From: Tetrahymena elliotti 4EA | Taxonomy: Eukaryota; Ciliophora; Oligohymenophorea; Hymenostomatida; Tetrahymenidae | NCBI GenBank assembly: GCA_000231825.2 | Contig: JH720303.1 | Span: 768,574 to 832,573, forward strand | Reading direction: 5' to 3' | DNA: 64,000 bases | Shown here: positions 14,001-25,548 of the stretch, one piece after another | Layout: each line of letters opens with the position of its first letter | How positions within the stretch are numbered: the stretch's first letter is position 1 | Made by a program: the position numbers and the translations under genes | The notes under the pieces: generated by a model | Told to the model about the DNA's origin: nothing | The model's input: only the letters and a program-made list of their open reading frames with translations | Databases searched by the model: none

Positions 14001-14616
14001 AAAAAAATTATTAAAAAGTAATTTTTTGATATCGATGATTATTTTAATTAAAAAATTATTTTTTTTCTAGCCATAATTATCGAAAGCAGACATTGAGCAG
14101 TTATAAGAAATGCTTTTACTTTTGGATGAAAAGAAATACAGTGATGCTATGAAAACAATCTTAACAGAAGATTTGACATAAAATAATTAAAATAAATAAA
14201 AACCATAAGTTACAAGTTTGTTATAAAAGTAGAATTAAAATCTATAATAAAGTAAAGAACAAAGCTAAAACTCAAGTTTATTACAAAACAACTAAAATAG
14301 GTAAACAAGAAGTATTTCTTATAATTAAAGTTAAAATGGAAAAGGCTAAGATAATAATTAAAAATATATAAATAAAAATATATTAAATAGATCTGAAAGT
14401 TTAGATAATTCAAGCGTACAAAAAGGAACTTAAGAAAATTAATACTCAAATTATAATGGTAATCCTAGAATGAAAATTCCGACAAAGTAAAACTATCTTC
14501 AACAATCATAACAAAATAAAACACCTGAAAAAAACCAAATAAATAATAGTAATATCTAAAATAAAACACTTGATAAAAAAAACTTAGATCTAAATATAGA
14601 AAAAATTAAAATTTGA
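11050..14616 (+). CDS. USP20/33-like ubiquitin protease homologue, probably catalytically inactive
   Basis: Domain order matches the USP20/USP33 type. A divergent zf-UBP finger (EEWICLH, then CQTCLIHCIACDVEI near 11330-11390) precedes a peptidase C19 domain, then DUSP 1 (FWYEKLKYLANPGII ... ESYGGGPMIES, about 13240-13600) and DUSP 2 (about 13740-13990, PPPGSIDNKQLL). A Q/N-rich tail ends at TGA 14614-14616. In the USP domain I can read the Cys box, the helix box (GYGFKDAYEFF), the zinc ribbon (CVRAQCTQC and CEDCK) and the final PYLLFYKLK. The residue aligned with the catalytic Cys is Ser (TNTSFINCIVQ, codon 11711-11713), and the His box normally GHYxxY reads GGDSYNTY (13008-13025). Splicing upstream of 11290 is unsure. 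Other introns include 29 bases near 11930-11960. Likely a ubiquitin-binding pseudo-deubiquitinase. Confidence 0.85.
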
Positions 14617-15354
14617 ATAAATCAATCTTCTCAGTTTAATCCAAAAATTTAAGATTGAAAGTAAATAATAACTAATATTTTGCAAATAAATAAATTAACT
14701 TTATATTAATATTAAGTGTTATGAAAATATTTATTATATGATTATTTGTATGTATCCACTCCATCAACATATTTATTATCTGCATAGATTAGCATTTGTT
14801 TAAAATAAAAAATATTTTTATATATTGAAAAAAATTAAAATCAAAAATGTTAGAATTCATTTAAGAATTAAGTTTCTTCCTTATAAATATTTATTTCAAA
14901 TTAATTTTTATTCACTGTACTATCCTATTGTTTTGGGTTACAGATTTTTATTATTGAGAAAAGCAAAAATGAAATATATTAATATTTTGGTAAGATTTAT
15001 CATTAAAAAAATGGAAAATATTAAATTGAAAAATTAAGGTTTATTTAATATTTTGAATAAAATAAATTTAATCTCAAAATCATTAAAATTAAAAAAAAAT
15101 ATTCATTCTATTTACTATTTTTAAATTTAATGTATTTATTATCCTCTCTACTCAAATTTCATATATCAACCCCAAAAAAACTTATCAATTTAGTTATTCA
15201 ATTTTTTTTTGAAAGACCGTAGAAGGATAAATAGCTTTTAATTAACTTGAATTTTATTTAATGATTAATAAGTGCTCCAAATAAATATCTATTTTAAAAG
15301 ACTTAATTAATTGAATAAAAATATTATTTATTTAGAATTATTGCTGTTTTAGAG
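14617..15354. other. Intergenic AT-rich region
   Basis: No supported gene. A 70-codon Lys/Ile-rich open frame at 14825-15037 lacks any recognisable motif and looks like chance coding in AT-rich spacer. The region should contain the MATE promoter; poly-T and TA-rich tracts are all I see. Confidence 0.55.
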
Positions 15355-16860
15355 ATGCTTTTCCCAAAATTTTTCAGTGATGAGCTTGTTCAAGAAAAGG
15401 AATATTATTAGGAGATATTAACTTCATCCTTACTAATTACTATGACTACTCTAGTAATGGAAGTAATTTGGAATATCAACCTAATATTTATAGGCATGCT
15501 TGGTTAAGCTGAAATTATAGCAGCAATAGGATTATCAGATATGATAATTTATTTTTCTGGTGGATTATTTGTTATGGGATTAAATGAAGGATTTACAAGT
15601 TTAGCAGGAAGAGCATTTGGCGCAAAACACTTTAAATTAATAGGTCTTTACTTTAACAAAGCCTTATTTTTGATAATTTGCTTTTACAGTATCCCTATAA
15701 TTGTTGCATTTTACTCTGATAAGATCCTAATCCTACTATGGTAGAAAGAAGAAGTAGCTATACTAGCTAAAGAATACTTGCTTTGTCTTTTACCTTTAAT
15801 CTTGTTTGTTTATCTTTTCGATTTATTCAGGTCATATCTAAATATAATGGAAATATATCATGTACACAGCACTATTAACTTGATAACTACATGTATTCAT
15901 CCTTTCCTTTGTTGGTATTTTTTACCATATGGATATAAAGGAATAGCTCTTGCAGCAAATATAACATAGGGAGTTAACAATGTACTTATTATATCATATA
16001 TTATTTATGTAAATCCATGCCCTGAATCTTGGTTTTTTTCTTTCAAAAGCATCTTCAAAGGTCTTGGAAAATATATAGTTTATGTTAGCTCTGTTGCATT
16101 CCCAATTTGCTTTGATGCTCTATTTTATGGAATGAAAACTTTAATTGTGGGTTCTTTTTAAAACTCTGTTATGTTAGCAGCTCATGTTATTGTAACAAAT
16201 ATATTTGAGATTTTCTACTGTATATTTTTAGGGGTTAATTTATCTCTTAACACTTTAAGCTCAAATGCTATTGGAGAGCGCCATATAAAAAAATGTCGCC
16301 TCCTAACAAAGTTTAGCTTCATCTTTGGAATAACTACTGGAATTTTATTTATGATATTTTTCATGTATTTCTCAAAATCCATCTATCAATTTTACACTTA
16401 AGATCCAGAAGTGCTTTAAACTATGGTTGATATAAGTAAACTTATAGCCCTATTTGTTATATTTGATTACACTTAATCTTGTCTTTAGGGTATTATCAAA
16501 GGTATTCAATTATTTAAATATTCTAATTAGTTGAAAAATAAATTGCTTTTATTTTTTTAAATAGGAGTTGGTTTGGCAGATTTGGGGTTTTATTCAGTAC
16601 TGATTAGCTATTGGTTAATAGGAATGCCACTTTGTGTTTATTTAGGAATCTATTAGGATATGTAATTAAAGGGTGTTTGGTTAGGTTATGGTATTACAGT
16701 AATAATTTTATTTATTTTTAATTCTTTTATTATTTGGAGAATATACTGGCCAAGTTTGATATAAGAAAAATTCAAAGAAATGCAAGAAGATGATAAACTT
16801 ATGAAATAAGAAGAAGAGGAGTTTTATAAAGAATTCGAACTAAATTAATCAGATATTTGA
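15355..16860 (+). CDS. MATE-family multidrug/toxin efflux transporter
   Basis: From ATG 15355 to TGA 16858-16860, about 480 codons once the 63-base intron 16502-16564 is removed (phase 1, restoring IIKGVGLADLG). The chain has about twelve hydrophobic segments in two similar halves, with MATE features: an N-terminal TM1 after LTSSLLITMTTLVME, GLNEGFTSLAGRAFGAK (the conserved G..T...QA.GA type loop after TM2), and the second-half counterpart SLNTLSSNAIGE. The C-terminus is a short acidic, charged tail. MATE proteins exchange organic cations for protons or sodium at cell or vacuolar membranes; the substrate here cannot be read. Length is usual for eukaryotic MATEs. An extra 5' exon cannot be excluded, but the ATG is well placed before TM1. 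Confidence 0.93.
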
Positions 16861-17761
16861 ATAACTAACTTATTCTGATATTCACAAAACTTTGAAATTA
16901 ATTTTTGTTTTTCTATTAAAATAATATTTATTAGTGAATAAATTTCTATTATCATTTTTAAATAAGTTTTTTAATTATTTTTGATCAAAATAAAATTACT
17001 CATTAATTACTGAGACAAAAATGATATGTTAATTATGTATTATCTTATAATCAACTATAGTTGAAAAAAGTATGAGAGAATCTCTTTTTTTAATCATAAC
17101 CTTAGAAATTAAATTATATTAATAATAATATGTAATATATGATATTTTAAATATTGATTTATAAAAGCTCTGTTTATTCCTGATTCTAATAATCATAATA
17201 AATAATCCTTCATATGAAATGATTGATCCTCTTTCCATTTAATTATTACTTTGAAAATAACCATTTTTATTTAATTACTTAATATTCTTAATCCTAAACT
17301 CTAAAAAATGTTTTTTTAAATAATATTATTAAAAATATGCTAATCTTTTAAAAAATAATCTATCTACATTTGAGCAATCAATTTTTAGAAATTAAAAAAT
17401 AAAAAAGTCAAGAAAAAATCAGTACCTTTAAATAGAACAAATTATACACTTTTTCATTATAAAAATGTTGATAGAATTTAGATAAAGTATATTTAAATGA
17501 GATATAATTAAAATTAAAAAATCAAATAGATATTTTCAATCAAGTTTTTTTTAATGATTAATTTACAGTAACTTTGCAAAATTTAGATTAAGGTGAATTT
17601 CTTAAAATATAATCTTCTATTATTCAAATTTACAGATGCGCAATTTGATAATTATTATTGAGCAAAAAGATTATTTTAAAAATCAAAAATTTAAAGCTAT
17701 TTTAATAATTTTTAGAACATAAAACAAAAAAATAGATAGATAAAATATAATAAAGATTCAA
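16861..17761. other. Intergenic AT-rich region
   Basis: No gene, RNA or repeat recognised. It is AT-rich throughout and should contain the MATE 3' end and the DHHC promoter. Confidence 0.55.
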
Positions 17762-18793
17762 ATGCAAGGTAGTCAATAACTAAATAATAGCTAAGATAAC
17801 AATTAGAGAATGAATAAAATATATTCTCAAGTCTTCAAGCTCATTGGTGTTTGCCTTTAAATTTTATTTATGGGAATTTATGGGGCTATTAATTACTCCA
17901 TAATTTTTGATATCATCATTTTACATCACTATGCTTACTAAAGTGTAGCCTTAACTATTGTAATTTCAACTTTGATAGGGTTTTGCTCTTTAAATATACT
18001 TTTTAACTATCTTGCTGTATGTGCTATTTCGCCAGGCAGTACATTTGAGTTTCCTCCTATTAATGTAGAACAAATTCAATAATAATTTAATGTAGATACT
18101 TGTAATAAATGTAGAAAAATAAAGCCCCCTAGATCTCACCACTGCTCTATTTGCAATAAATGTATTTTTAAAATGGATCATCATTGCCCTTGGATTAATA
18201 ATTGCGTTGGTCATTTTAATATGAGATATTTTTTACTATTTCTATTTTATTCCAACACAACTTTAATTATGGCTAGTATTGGATATTTAAACTTGACTTT
18301 TAACGATATATTTGATGATGTCTTGAACTAAATAACTTTAATAGTCAACGTAGTTGCAATCTTGTGCTATGCTTTAGCAATTGCAATGAGTTTGTTCACT
18401 TTAATGAATTGGCTTTTAGCTATTAAAGGTTATACTTAAATTGAATATTGGAATAAAAAAATTCCTTCACCTTAAGACTCTTAAAAGCAAGTAACATTTG
18501 AGCATGCCAACTTTATAGATAATTTAAATGAAATATTTGGGACCAAGACTATTTATAAAATGTTCTTACCTAGCTTTAGAAAACAGCCTGAAGACGGAGT
18601 AAATTGGAAGAATTGCAAGACAAATATATTTTAGTAAAGCTTACAAGATATATCTAACAAATCCAATTTTGTAAATAACACTTAGATGTTCAGTTAAAAT
18701 AACAAAGAGACTGATCAAACCAAAAATAATAAATTCCAAAAACTTCAGCAAAATGATAATGACATCTTTGAGTTTACTGATGAAACACTTTGA
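17762..18793 (+). CDS. DHHC palmitoyltransferase (protein S-acyltransferase)
   Basis: A single exon of 343 residues runs from ATG 17762 to TGA 18791-18793. After a short Q/N-rich leader there are two N-terminal membrane segments, then the Cys-rich domain [18 protein letters not shown] with the catalytic DHHC at 18176-18187 in [17 protein letters not shown]. Two further membrane segments follow, then a TTxE-like KGYTQIEY and a polar cytosolic tail. DHHC enzymes autoacylate on the DHHC Cys and pass palmitate to Cys residues of membrane proteins, usually at Golgi, vesicle or plasma membranes. All zinc ligands and the active-site residues are present, so it should be active. An in-frame ATG at 17810 is an alternative start. 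Confidence 0.96.
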
Positions 18794-19196
18794 AAAAGGA
18801 TAAAAATAATAAAAATATTGTTTTTTTGTTTAATTTTATTTTACCAGCACAAAATTTAATATTAAATTTTGATTTATCTTATCTTTCATTTTCTATTTCA
18901 AGTTTCCTTGCAAAATAGACTTTTTTTATTTTTTTGTAAAAAGAAATCTCATAAATCATTTATGTTTAATTTATAGTTTAAAAAGGTTTAAATTTGGAAG
19001 ATTATTAAATAAACAAAAAGATAAATATTTTTGGTATTAAGATGATTAAAAAAATATTATATTCTAATAATAATATAGCTTTTTTATCAATAGATATTAA
19101 TAGAAACAAATATCAAAAAACTTTTAATTAAATACTAAATACCAAAAAGATTAATAAATTAATTATTTCAGCATAAAAAACATTAGAGAAGATAAA
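18794..19196. other. Intergenic AT-rich region
   Basis: Spacer between the DHHC gene and the importin-like gene. No recognisable feature apart from A- and T-rich tracts. Confidence 0.55.
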
Positions 19197-21177
19197 ATGG
19201 ATAGCTAAACAGATCATTAGAAAATGATTTCTATGAAGGAAATGATTGCTTAGAAATCAAGAAAGAATTGTAATTTTTGATAGATTTCCCTAAAAGAGAT
19301 AATAGTTTTAATTATTTTATATTTAATTAGAGAGAGATAAGATTATTGAAAAAAGTAGAAATTCTAATCCATTTGCAGAGTCAAAAAAATTTATTTAGCA
19401 AAGTAATAGTTAAAAAAGTTAGATTTAAGCTAGTGACTTTAATGGAGTTTAAATTAGTGATGAAGTTTTAGCAAAAATTTAGCAATTTGATTAAGAAATG
19501 CCTCTTTAGCAAGAAGAAATTGACCACTTCTAAAAATTGACATTAAATTCGTTTTATTTCAGATTAACTAAAATAAATTAAAATAATATCAATTCTAAAG
19601 AAAACATTGACCTTCTTGAAAATATTCCTGAATTCTTCAAAGAGAGTAACAATTTATTAGTCACTTTGGTTTTGATATTTTAAGTTATTTTAAATATGTT
19701 ATTATTCTAAAATAGATAAGAAAAATTTCGATGTTTTGATTACAAAATTTAAGGAAGATGGAGCACTAGGAATATTACTTAACTTTATTAGAAACTTACA
19801 TATATTGAATCCGATTACCTATTAATTAGTAAAAACAAATTTATCTTTGGGAAAATAAACTTATTTATTGCTTATAAAAGGCCAGAATTATTGAAATTAT
19901 TTCTATATTTGCTTAAGTAGAAGAATTCATAAATTATATTTGGACTGATAACGAAATTATAAATTTATTTTTAAATCTCTGTGTAGAAAACCAGGATTAA
20001 TAAGTGCTTGAACAAGTAAGAAAAATATAAAATATTCATGAGAATATGGATTTTTATTTAATTTTTATAAAATTAGCTCTTTTAATTATTGGGTTTTTTA
20101 TGTAGTGATTCTGGGATAGAAAGAAGAGATTATTTAAGAAACACTCCTTTAATATCTTATCTTTGTAAGCAAATAGATAGATATTAAATGAAATAAACTT
20201 ATTTTGCAAGTTTATTAGTCAGAAATGGAATATGGCTCTTAGTAAGTCTTTGCTCTGATTTACCTGCTGAAGGTAATAAAGATTATTGCAAAGATGCTCT
20301 TCCAATTTTTGTTCATTTCTTAAAGTGTAATAATGGTACTGTAGGATAAGAATGCACATGGGTGCTTGATACTTTAATTTAATATTATATTTCAGCAGAA
20401 AACCCTAATTAACAGGAAAATATAAATTATTTTATTTAATTAGAACTTCCTATGAATTTAACAGAAACATTTAAGTAAATTATATTTGGCAATCATATTT
20501 TAAAAATTAAACAATATTTTATTATAAAAAGATTTTCTTGCTTAACAACAACTTAATCAGCTATAAAAATTCTCAAACAATTTTTTTTCAACTGCAAAAC
20601 TGTAGAATAAAAACTTCTAGTTGCTAATGAAAAAATAATAACTAGAGTCTTAGAATTACTTAAAGTTCAGTAAAGGATATTAGTTTATAAAGTGATTTTT
20701 GAGTTTATTTAGGATTTAATTTGTGATCCTTAGTTAATTTAGGTTTTGTTAAAGTGTGATGTTTTCACTTATGTATTTAATGCAATTAAAAATCCTGATA
20801 TCAAATATAACACAATAGGAATTAAATGCCTTTAGTATATTGTTAGCAAAGCCTAAGATTAATAAATCATAGATATTGTTGAATAAGGCTTATTTACTCA
20901 TTTAAAGGAATTTTTAAATCAAAATTAAGAAGAAATGATTTCGTGTATTTATGCTTTAGATATTATTGAAATTATTTTAGAAGCTGGAGATGCAATATTT
21001 TAAGGTTAAAATTTTCAAGAAAATAAGTTTAAATTGAAAATGGAATAATCTGGTTTGATCCAAAATTTAGACAACTTTTAGCTCTCCACAAAAGAAGCTG
21101 TCTCATAAAAGGCTGTATAAATTATAGAAAGATTTTGTTTGTAAAAGGTAGAAGGAATAGAAGAAGAAATTAACTGA
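19197..21177 (+). CDS. Importin-alpha-like nuclear import adaptor
   Basis: Multi-exon gene from ATG 19197 to TGA 21175-21177. Introns I can place are 19270-19330, 19646-19715, 19829-19880 and one near 20013-20076; each removes a frame break. The N-terminus is basic (AQKSRKNQRDKIIEKSR), like the importin-beta-binding region, followed by armadillo-type helical repeats. Two segments match the family closely: LFQLLGFLCSDSGIERRDYL (compare GNIAGDS..RD) and IWLLVSLCSDLPAEGN (compare W.LSNLCRGKP), with CTWVLDTLIQ after them. Importin alpha binds nuclear localisation signals and links cargo to importin beta. The conserved Trp/Asn ladder is only partly kept, so this is a divergent member; ciliates often have several copies, which might serve micro- and macronuclei differently (inference). 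Confidence 0.85.
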
Positions 21178-21580
21178 TCTATTATCATTTATCTATTATA
21201 TTTTCCAAATTATTTAATATCATATTGTATTTTATAGTTAAAAATTGTTATTATATATTTTTGATTTTATAGATAAAAAGGTTGATGATTTTACTCTCAT
21301 AAAATTCACAAAATTTTTGTAAACATTTTTAGAAATTAATACTAAAAAAATTTTCAGTTTATTATCATCAAAAAATTTTTATCAGAAGATAATAGATTCA
21401 TATACATTATTTTATAATCAAGATTATTGTTTAAGATCATATTTTGATTTTATGCTGATAAATTATGATCATATTATTATTTTTTTATTGTTAAATTATT
21501 AAAATAGCTTAGAAATTAAAAGATATACAAACATTTTCAGAAAACAAATAAATTTGTAATTAGTAAATTTAAAAAGAAAA
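21178..21580. other. Intergenic AT-rich region
   Basis: Spacer of about 400 bases between the importin-like gene and the next plus-strand gene. Nothing recognised beyond T- and A-rich runs. Confidence 0.55.
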
Positions 21581-23358
21581 ATGGAATTTGAATAGGATTT
21601 TACAGAATAAGATTTATATTTTGGCTCAAAAATTAATATTGCTTATCTTAAAAGAGTAAGTGGATAATACTACAAGTATTAGGTCGGAGATATTTTTTCT
21701 CATGTTGATAGAAATTCAATTTAATCAGGATTACAATATAGATTACCTTTAGCATATTTAGGATAAAAATATGAAAAAGTAATTGTACCTTGCATACCAG
21801 CTTGTGATCTTTATGCTAGTTTTTTAGAATATGAGCTGCCTCAGTCAAAATTATTAGATGACTCAAAAAAGAATCAACTTCTATCATTGGATGAAATAAC
21901 TTCCAGCTGTTTTATCAAAGTTTCCAAAGATTCAGATTATGATATAGTAGGCTTTTAAAGTGGCAAAAGGTCAGCTATAGTTAAAACAAAAGAAGGAGTC
22001 TACATTAGATTGAAAGGATGTGGAAACTTAGAGCAAGGTTTCCCTTTAGAAAAATCATAAAGCAAATATCCTGAGTCTTATGAACCTAGAGGCTGTTAAT
22101 TTAATCACACTGCTAAAAGAGAGTTATATGTAAGTAATAGGGTTAGTTAGTTTTTAAAACCAATAAATAATTAGTCTGCTATTCACCCATTAGGTTACTA
22201 TTTATATAGTGATTCTTTTGAAAATTATACACCTAATAGCACTGTTTAGCAATAATTAAAAAACGATGTCGAATTAATTAGAAAGTACTCAACTATATAT
22301 GAAACTTTAGGAGAAAAAAGATTATCAACTCATCTTCTTTAGGTAAATTTAAATAAAAAATCTTAAAAATGTAAACCAACATTTAAACTATTTAATCTTA
22401 AAAGGGATTGTCTCAAATTTTAAGAGGAGCTTTAAGATAAACAAAGAAAGAAAATACTTAATTTAAGCATATATAAAACAGCTTCCCTTAATTAAGAGTT
22501 ATTCCAAATGAATAAGATTTAGTTAATGGCATCTATTAAGTAGAAGAAAATCTTATGGAATTATTAGATGTTTAGCAAAGAGAAACACTTTCAGAGCAAG
22601 AAACTTTCCCTCTTGAGAAAGAAGCTCTTTACTTAAATTTATATCAAAATTTATCAAATGAATAAAAGTAGTAAAATTCAGAAAAAATAGATTTTTAGAA
22701 GATATTTGAATCTTTATAAATTAAAGATATTTATTCAGATTTGTTTAATCAAATTACTGCTAAATTGAGTGATCTTGACTTTAACGATCTAGTATTTTAA
22801 ATTTCATTAATTTATGGTAGATTAGGATGGGAGTTAGGTAGCATCATGAGAAGTTTTTATTAAAATAAGCTTAACTGGGGTTATTATGCTGATCATGATT
22901 CTGCTTTCCACTGTAATGCTCATCCCAACAATTTTGTAATTTTACCTTAAGGAAATGCTAATTTAATATCTCCCCTTGATTTTGATATGGCTTTTTTTCA
23001 AGAAGAATTTGTAAATATCAACAATGATGAATAGACCTATGGCTAAAATGATTAAAAATTATTTAATAGATATATGGAGCTAGGTAGATAAAGTTTGGAA
23101 ATTGCTTTAACAGGTCTTGAAATAATGTCAAACTTTTAATTTGAAACATAAATTAACATTTCAGATAATGAAGAAGTTAAGTAGTTACATTCTCTTTACA
23201 TTTAAGCTTGGAGGGATACTAACAGAATATATTATATGAGAGGATTTGAAAATAGATCCTGTGATATTTCTAATCTGTAATTAAATTCAAGCTAATTCAA
23301 TAAAATTCATGAAATAATAAAATTAAGTTTGTTGATTACATGTGATGAAAAGTGTTGA
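21581..23358 (+). CDS. Uncharacterised protein with APH/kinase-like HxNxHPxN and DFD motifs
   Basis: ATG 21581 to TGA 23356-23358, with one 62-base intron at 22343-22404 that restores the frame (THLLQ then GLSQILRG); about 571 residues. The first third contains a YDIVGFQSGKRSAIVKTKEGVYIR segment that could be a nucleotide-binding lobe (VKT.EG.Y.RLKGCG). The last third holds FHCNAHPNNFVIL (22906-22944) and, 14 residues later, PLDFDMAF (DFD at about 22978-22986). In aminoglycoside/choline-kinase-like enzymes the matching motifs are HGDxHPGN and IDFD. Here the catalytic-loop Asp position is Asn, the second motif is intact. I do not recognise a named family. The fold assignment is an inference from two motifs and their spacing. 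Confidence 0.75.
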
Positions 23359-24329
23359 TTTAAAACTAAAAGTATGTTAGAAGTGAAAAAGATAAAAAAA
23401 CTACATAAAATTTAATACCTTGAAAACTTTAATTGTTTACTAAAGCTTAAACTTTGCTTTTATTACAAAATTGTGTGCAGTTATTTTTTATTTTGTAATG
23501 TATAGAGAATTCCATTAAAATTTTTTTACAAACTCAAAATAAGTTATTACTTATCATGTTAGTTAGTTTATTTATCTATTAAAAACCTTAATAAATTTGA
23601 TTAATTAGCTTAGCATTCAGTAAGTTACTAAACAATAAAGTTTTGAGTATAGATAAGAATCAAACTGACATCTATTTTAATTCTGATAAGCCTATTTTTT
23701 AAAATTAGGGAAGAACTAATCAATTTAAATGCTGTTAAAATAATTTAAGAATAATCCTAAAATATTTTTAAGTAGCTCTTTGCTCCAACAATAAAAGAAT
23801 AATTTAAATCTAATAATGTAAATATAAAAAATAAAAGATAAAATATTAAATTAAGGTTTTAATTTATAAAAATTTAAAATTATTATTAGATTAATGGTTA
23901 AAAATAATATTTATGTAATTAATTTTATGAATAAACCCATAAAAATTGAAAAAAAGATAAGCTGTATTAGTTAAATGTTGAATTATCAATATTATTAGTC
24001 TATATATCCCGAGTGCATAGAAATACATAACTTTGTACCGTTTACAATATAGATAAAGAAGAGCGAAGAACCTTAATTCTCTTACTGTCTTCATTGGTAA
24101 GCGAATCCATTCTTCCAACAGCACCTTAATTTTTTATGAAATAAAATGTTTAATTGAATAAGATTTTTTTTTATTTTTTAAAGGCAAATAAATAGTATTT
24201 TTAGCTATTTCAACCTACAAAATATAAATAACTAATTTAATTTTAGTAGTATCTATTTAATCATAATTTTAATTATTAAAATATAAAAGTTAATCAATAC
24301 AAAAAACACACATAAATATAGCAAAGATT
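23359..24329. other. Mostly intergenic; possible small minus-strand gene near 23880-24117
   Basis: The patch 24000-24125 is less AT-rich than its surroundings. On the minus strand with the ciliate code a frame starts at an ATG near 24107 (MDSLTNEDSKRIKVLRSSLS) and stays open to about 23880. It could be a short protein, one exon, or a non-coding RNA; open frames of this size are common where only TGA stops. The rest shows nothing. Confidence 0.3.
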
Positions 24330-25548
24330 ATGTTTTCTTATTTCAAAGGAGTATTTACAAAGAAAAGTTAGTTGTTCTTCTAGCCAAGCAATTAGTTCAG
24401 TGAAATTTGGAGTATACATATTGTTTGATAAAGCTTACATTTTTTGTTACAAATATGATAAATAAGTTTATTATCAAATAGCTTATCTTACATATTTTTT
24501 GATTTCTACTTTGAAATTGTGATTATCATTTTTGTAATAAGAAAATATTTATGAAATATAGAAAAGAAAAAGAACATTATTATTAAGCCTTTCTCAATTA
24601 TATCAGGAGAAACTGTATTCAGTGCAACTCCTATTAAAGTATGGATAATATATTATTAAATATAGAATTTATTTGCAAAAACTATCAAAATGATCAAATA
24701 TAAATGCTACATATATTTAACAAATATAAACAAAGGGTAAATATGGTTCTAAAAATGACTACATAACAGTATTAAAGAATGGTTGCATGCTTACTGAAGT
24801 TATTCCTTGCTCAAAAGATAATACAGGAAAAGTAGATTATAACTACTTTATTTTAATAATAAAAAAATAAAATTTAGAAATTTCTAAATATCTTATTTAT
24901 ATTAATAAAGGTTAACATAGATTATAGTAAAAGATTAAATTTTGCAATGAGTCTTTCTAATATGGGTTAAATTTTAGCTATTTCTGATGAAAATATTTCT
25001 AAATCTGTAATCAACACAAGTAATTCAGCAATTAAGTTTTGAAAATATAACACCTAGAGCATCATTAGAAAATCTAATTAAAATTATTTAAATTTGCATT
25101 TGAATAAAAACATATTTAGTTAGTTAATTGGAATAACATTTTTTTTTAATAAAAAAGAGATTGAATATACTTTATCTTCTGATGTCAAGAAGAAAACTCT
25201 CTTTATTAGTAAGAAGCCTGAAGATAGCCATTTAAATATTTAAATCAAAGAAAGCAATTTAGTAAAAATAATAATTTCATTTTTAAATAAAAATATATGA
25301 TCTTGAATAATTAAAAAAAAGTAATCTGAATAGAATAAATGGGTTGAACACTACTTACAAGCAAATGTATCAGTTCCAGATTTTATTGTCTTTAGAGAAC
25401 TTTGCAGAGTAAAAAGTTATATATTTTATATATAAATATTTAAATTATTATCTAATTTAAAAAGTTCTCACTCCCTTATATGATCGGATGGTAAGCTTTA
25501 GCATCTTATGATTTTGCTGAAAAGGATTCTAGTGATGAAAGACTTTGA
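24330..25548 (+). CDS. Intron-rich uncharacterised gene (exon structure tentative)
   Basis: A series of short plus-strand coding blocks is split by AT-rich GT-AG intervals. The first is MFSYFKGVFTKKSQLFFQPS (ATG 24330). Others are KPFSIISGETVFSATPIKVW, YGSKNDYITVLKNGCMLTEV and KRLNFAMSLSNMGQILAIS. Then come SSDVKKKTLFISKKPEDSHL and finally WVEHYLQANVSVPDFIVFRE. The last block joins, across an intron of about 60 bases (GTAAAAAG to AAAAAG near 25410-25464), to SLPYMIGWQALASYDFAEKD, ending at TGA 25546-25548. Frames differ between blocks, so several introns or some frame damage must be present. The blocks are too well formed to be spacer. I do not recognise the family and cannot rule out a decaying gene. 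Confidence 0.5.

Noticed and set aside
14825..15037. 70-codon Lys/Ile-rich plus-strand open frame before the MATE gene
   Set aside because: It lacks motifs, matches spacer composition, and does not splice naturally to the MATE start.
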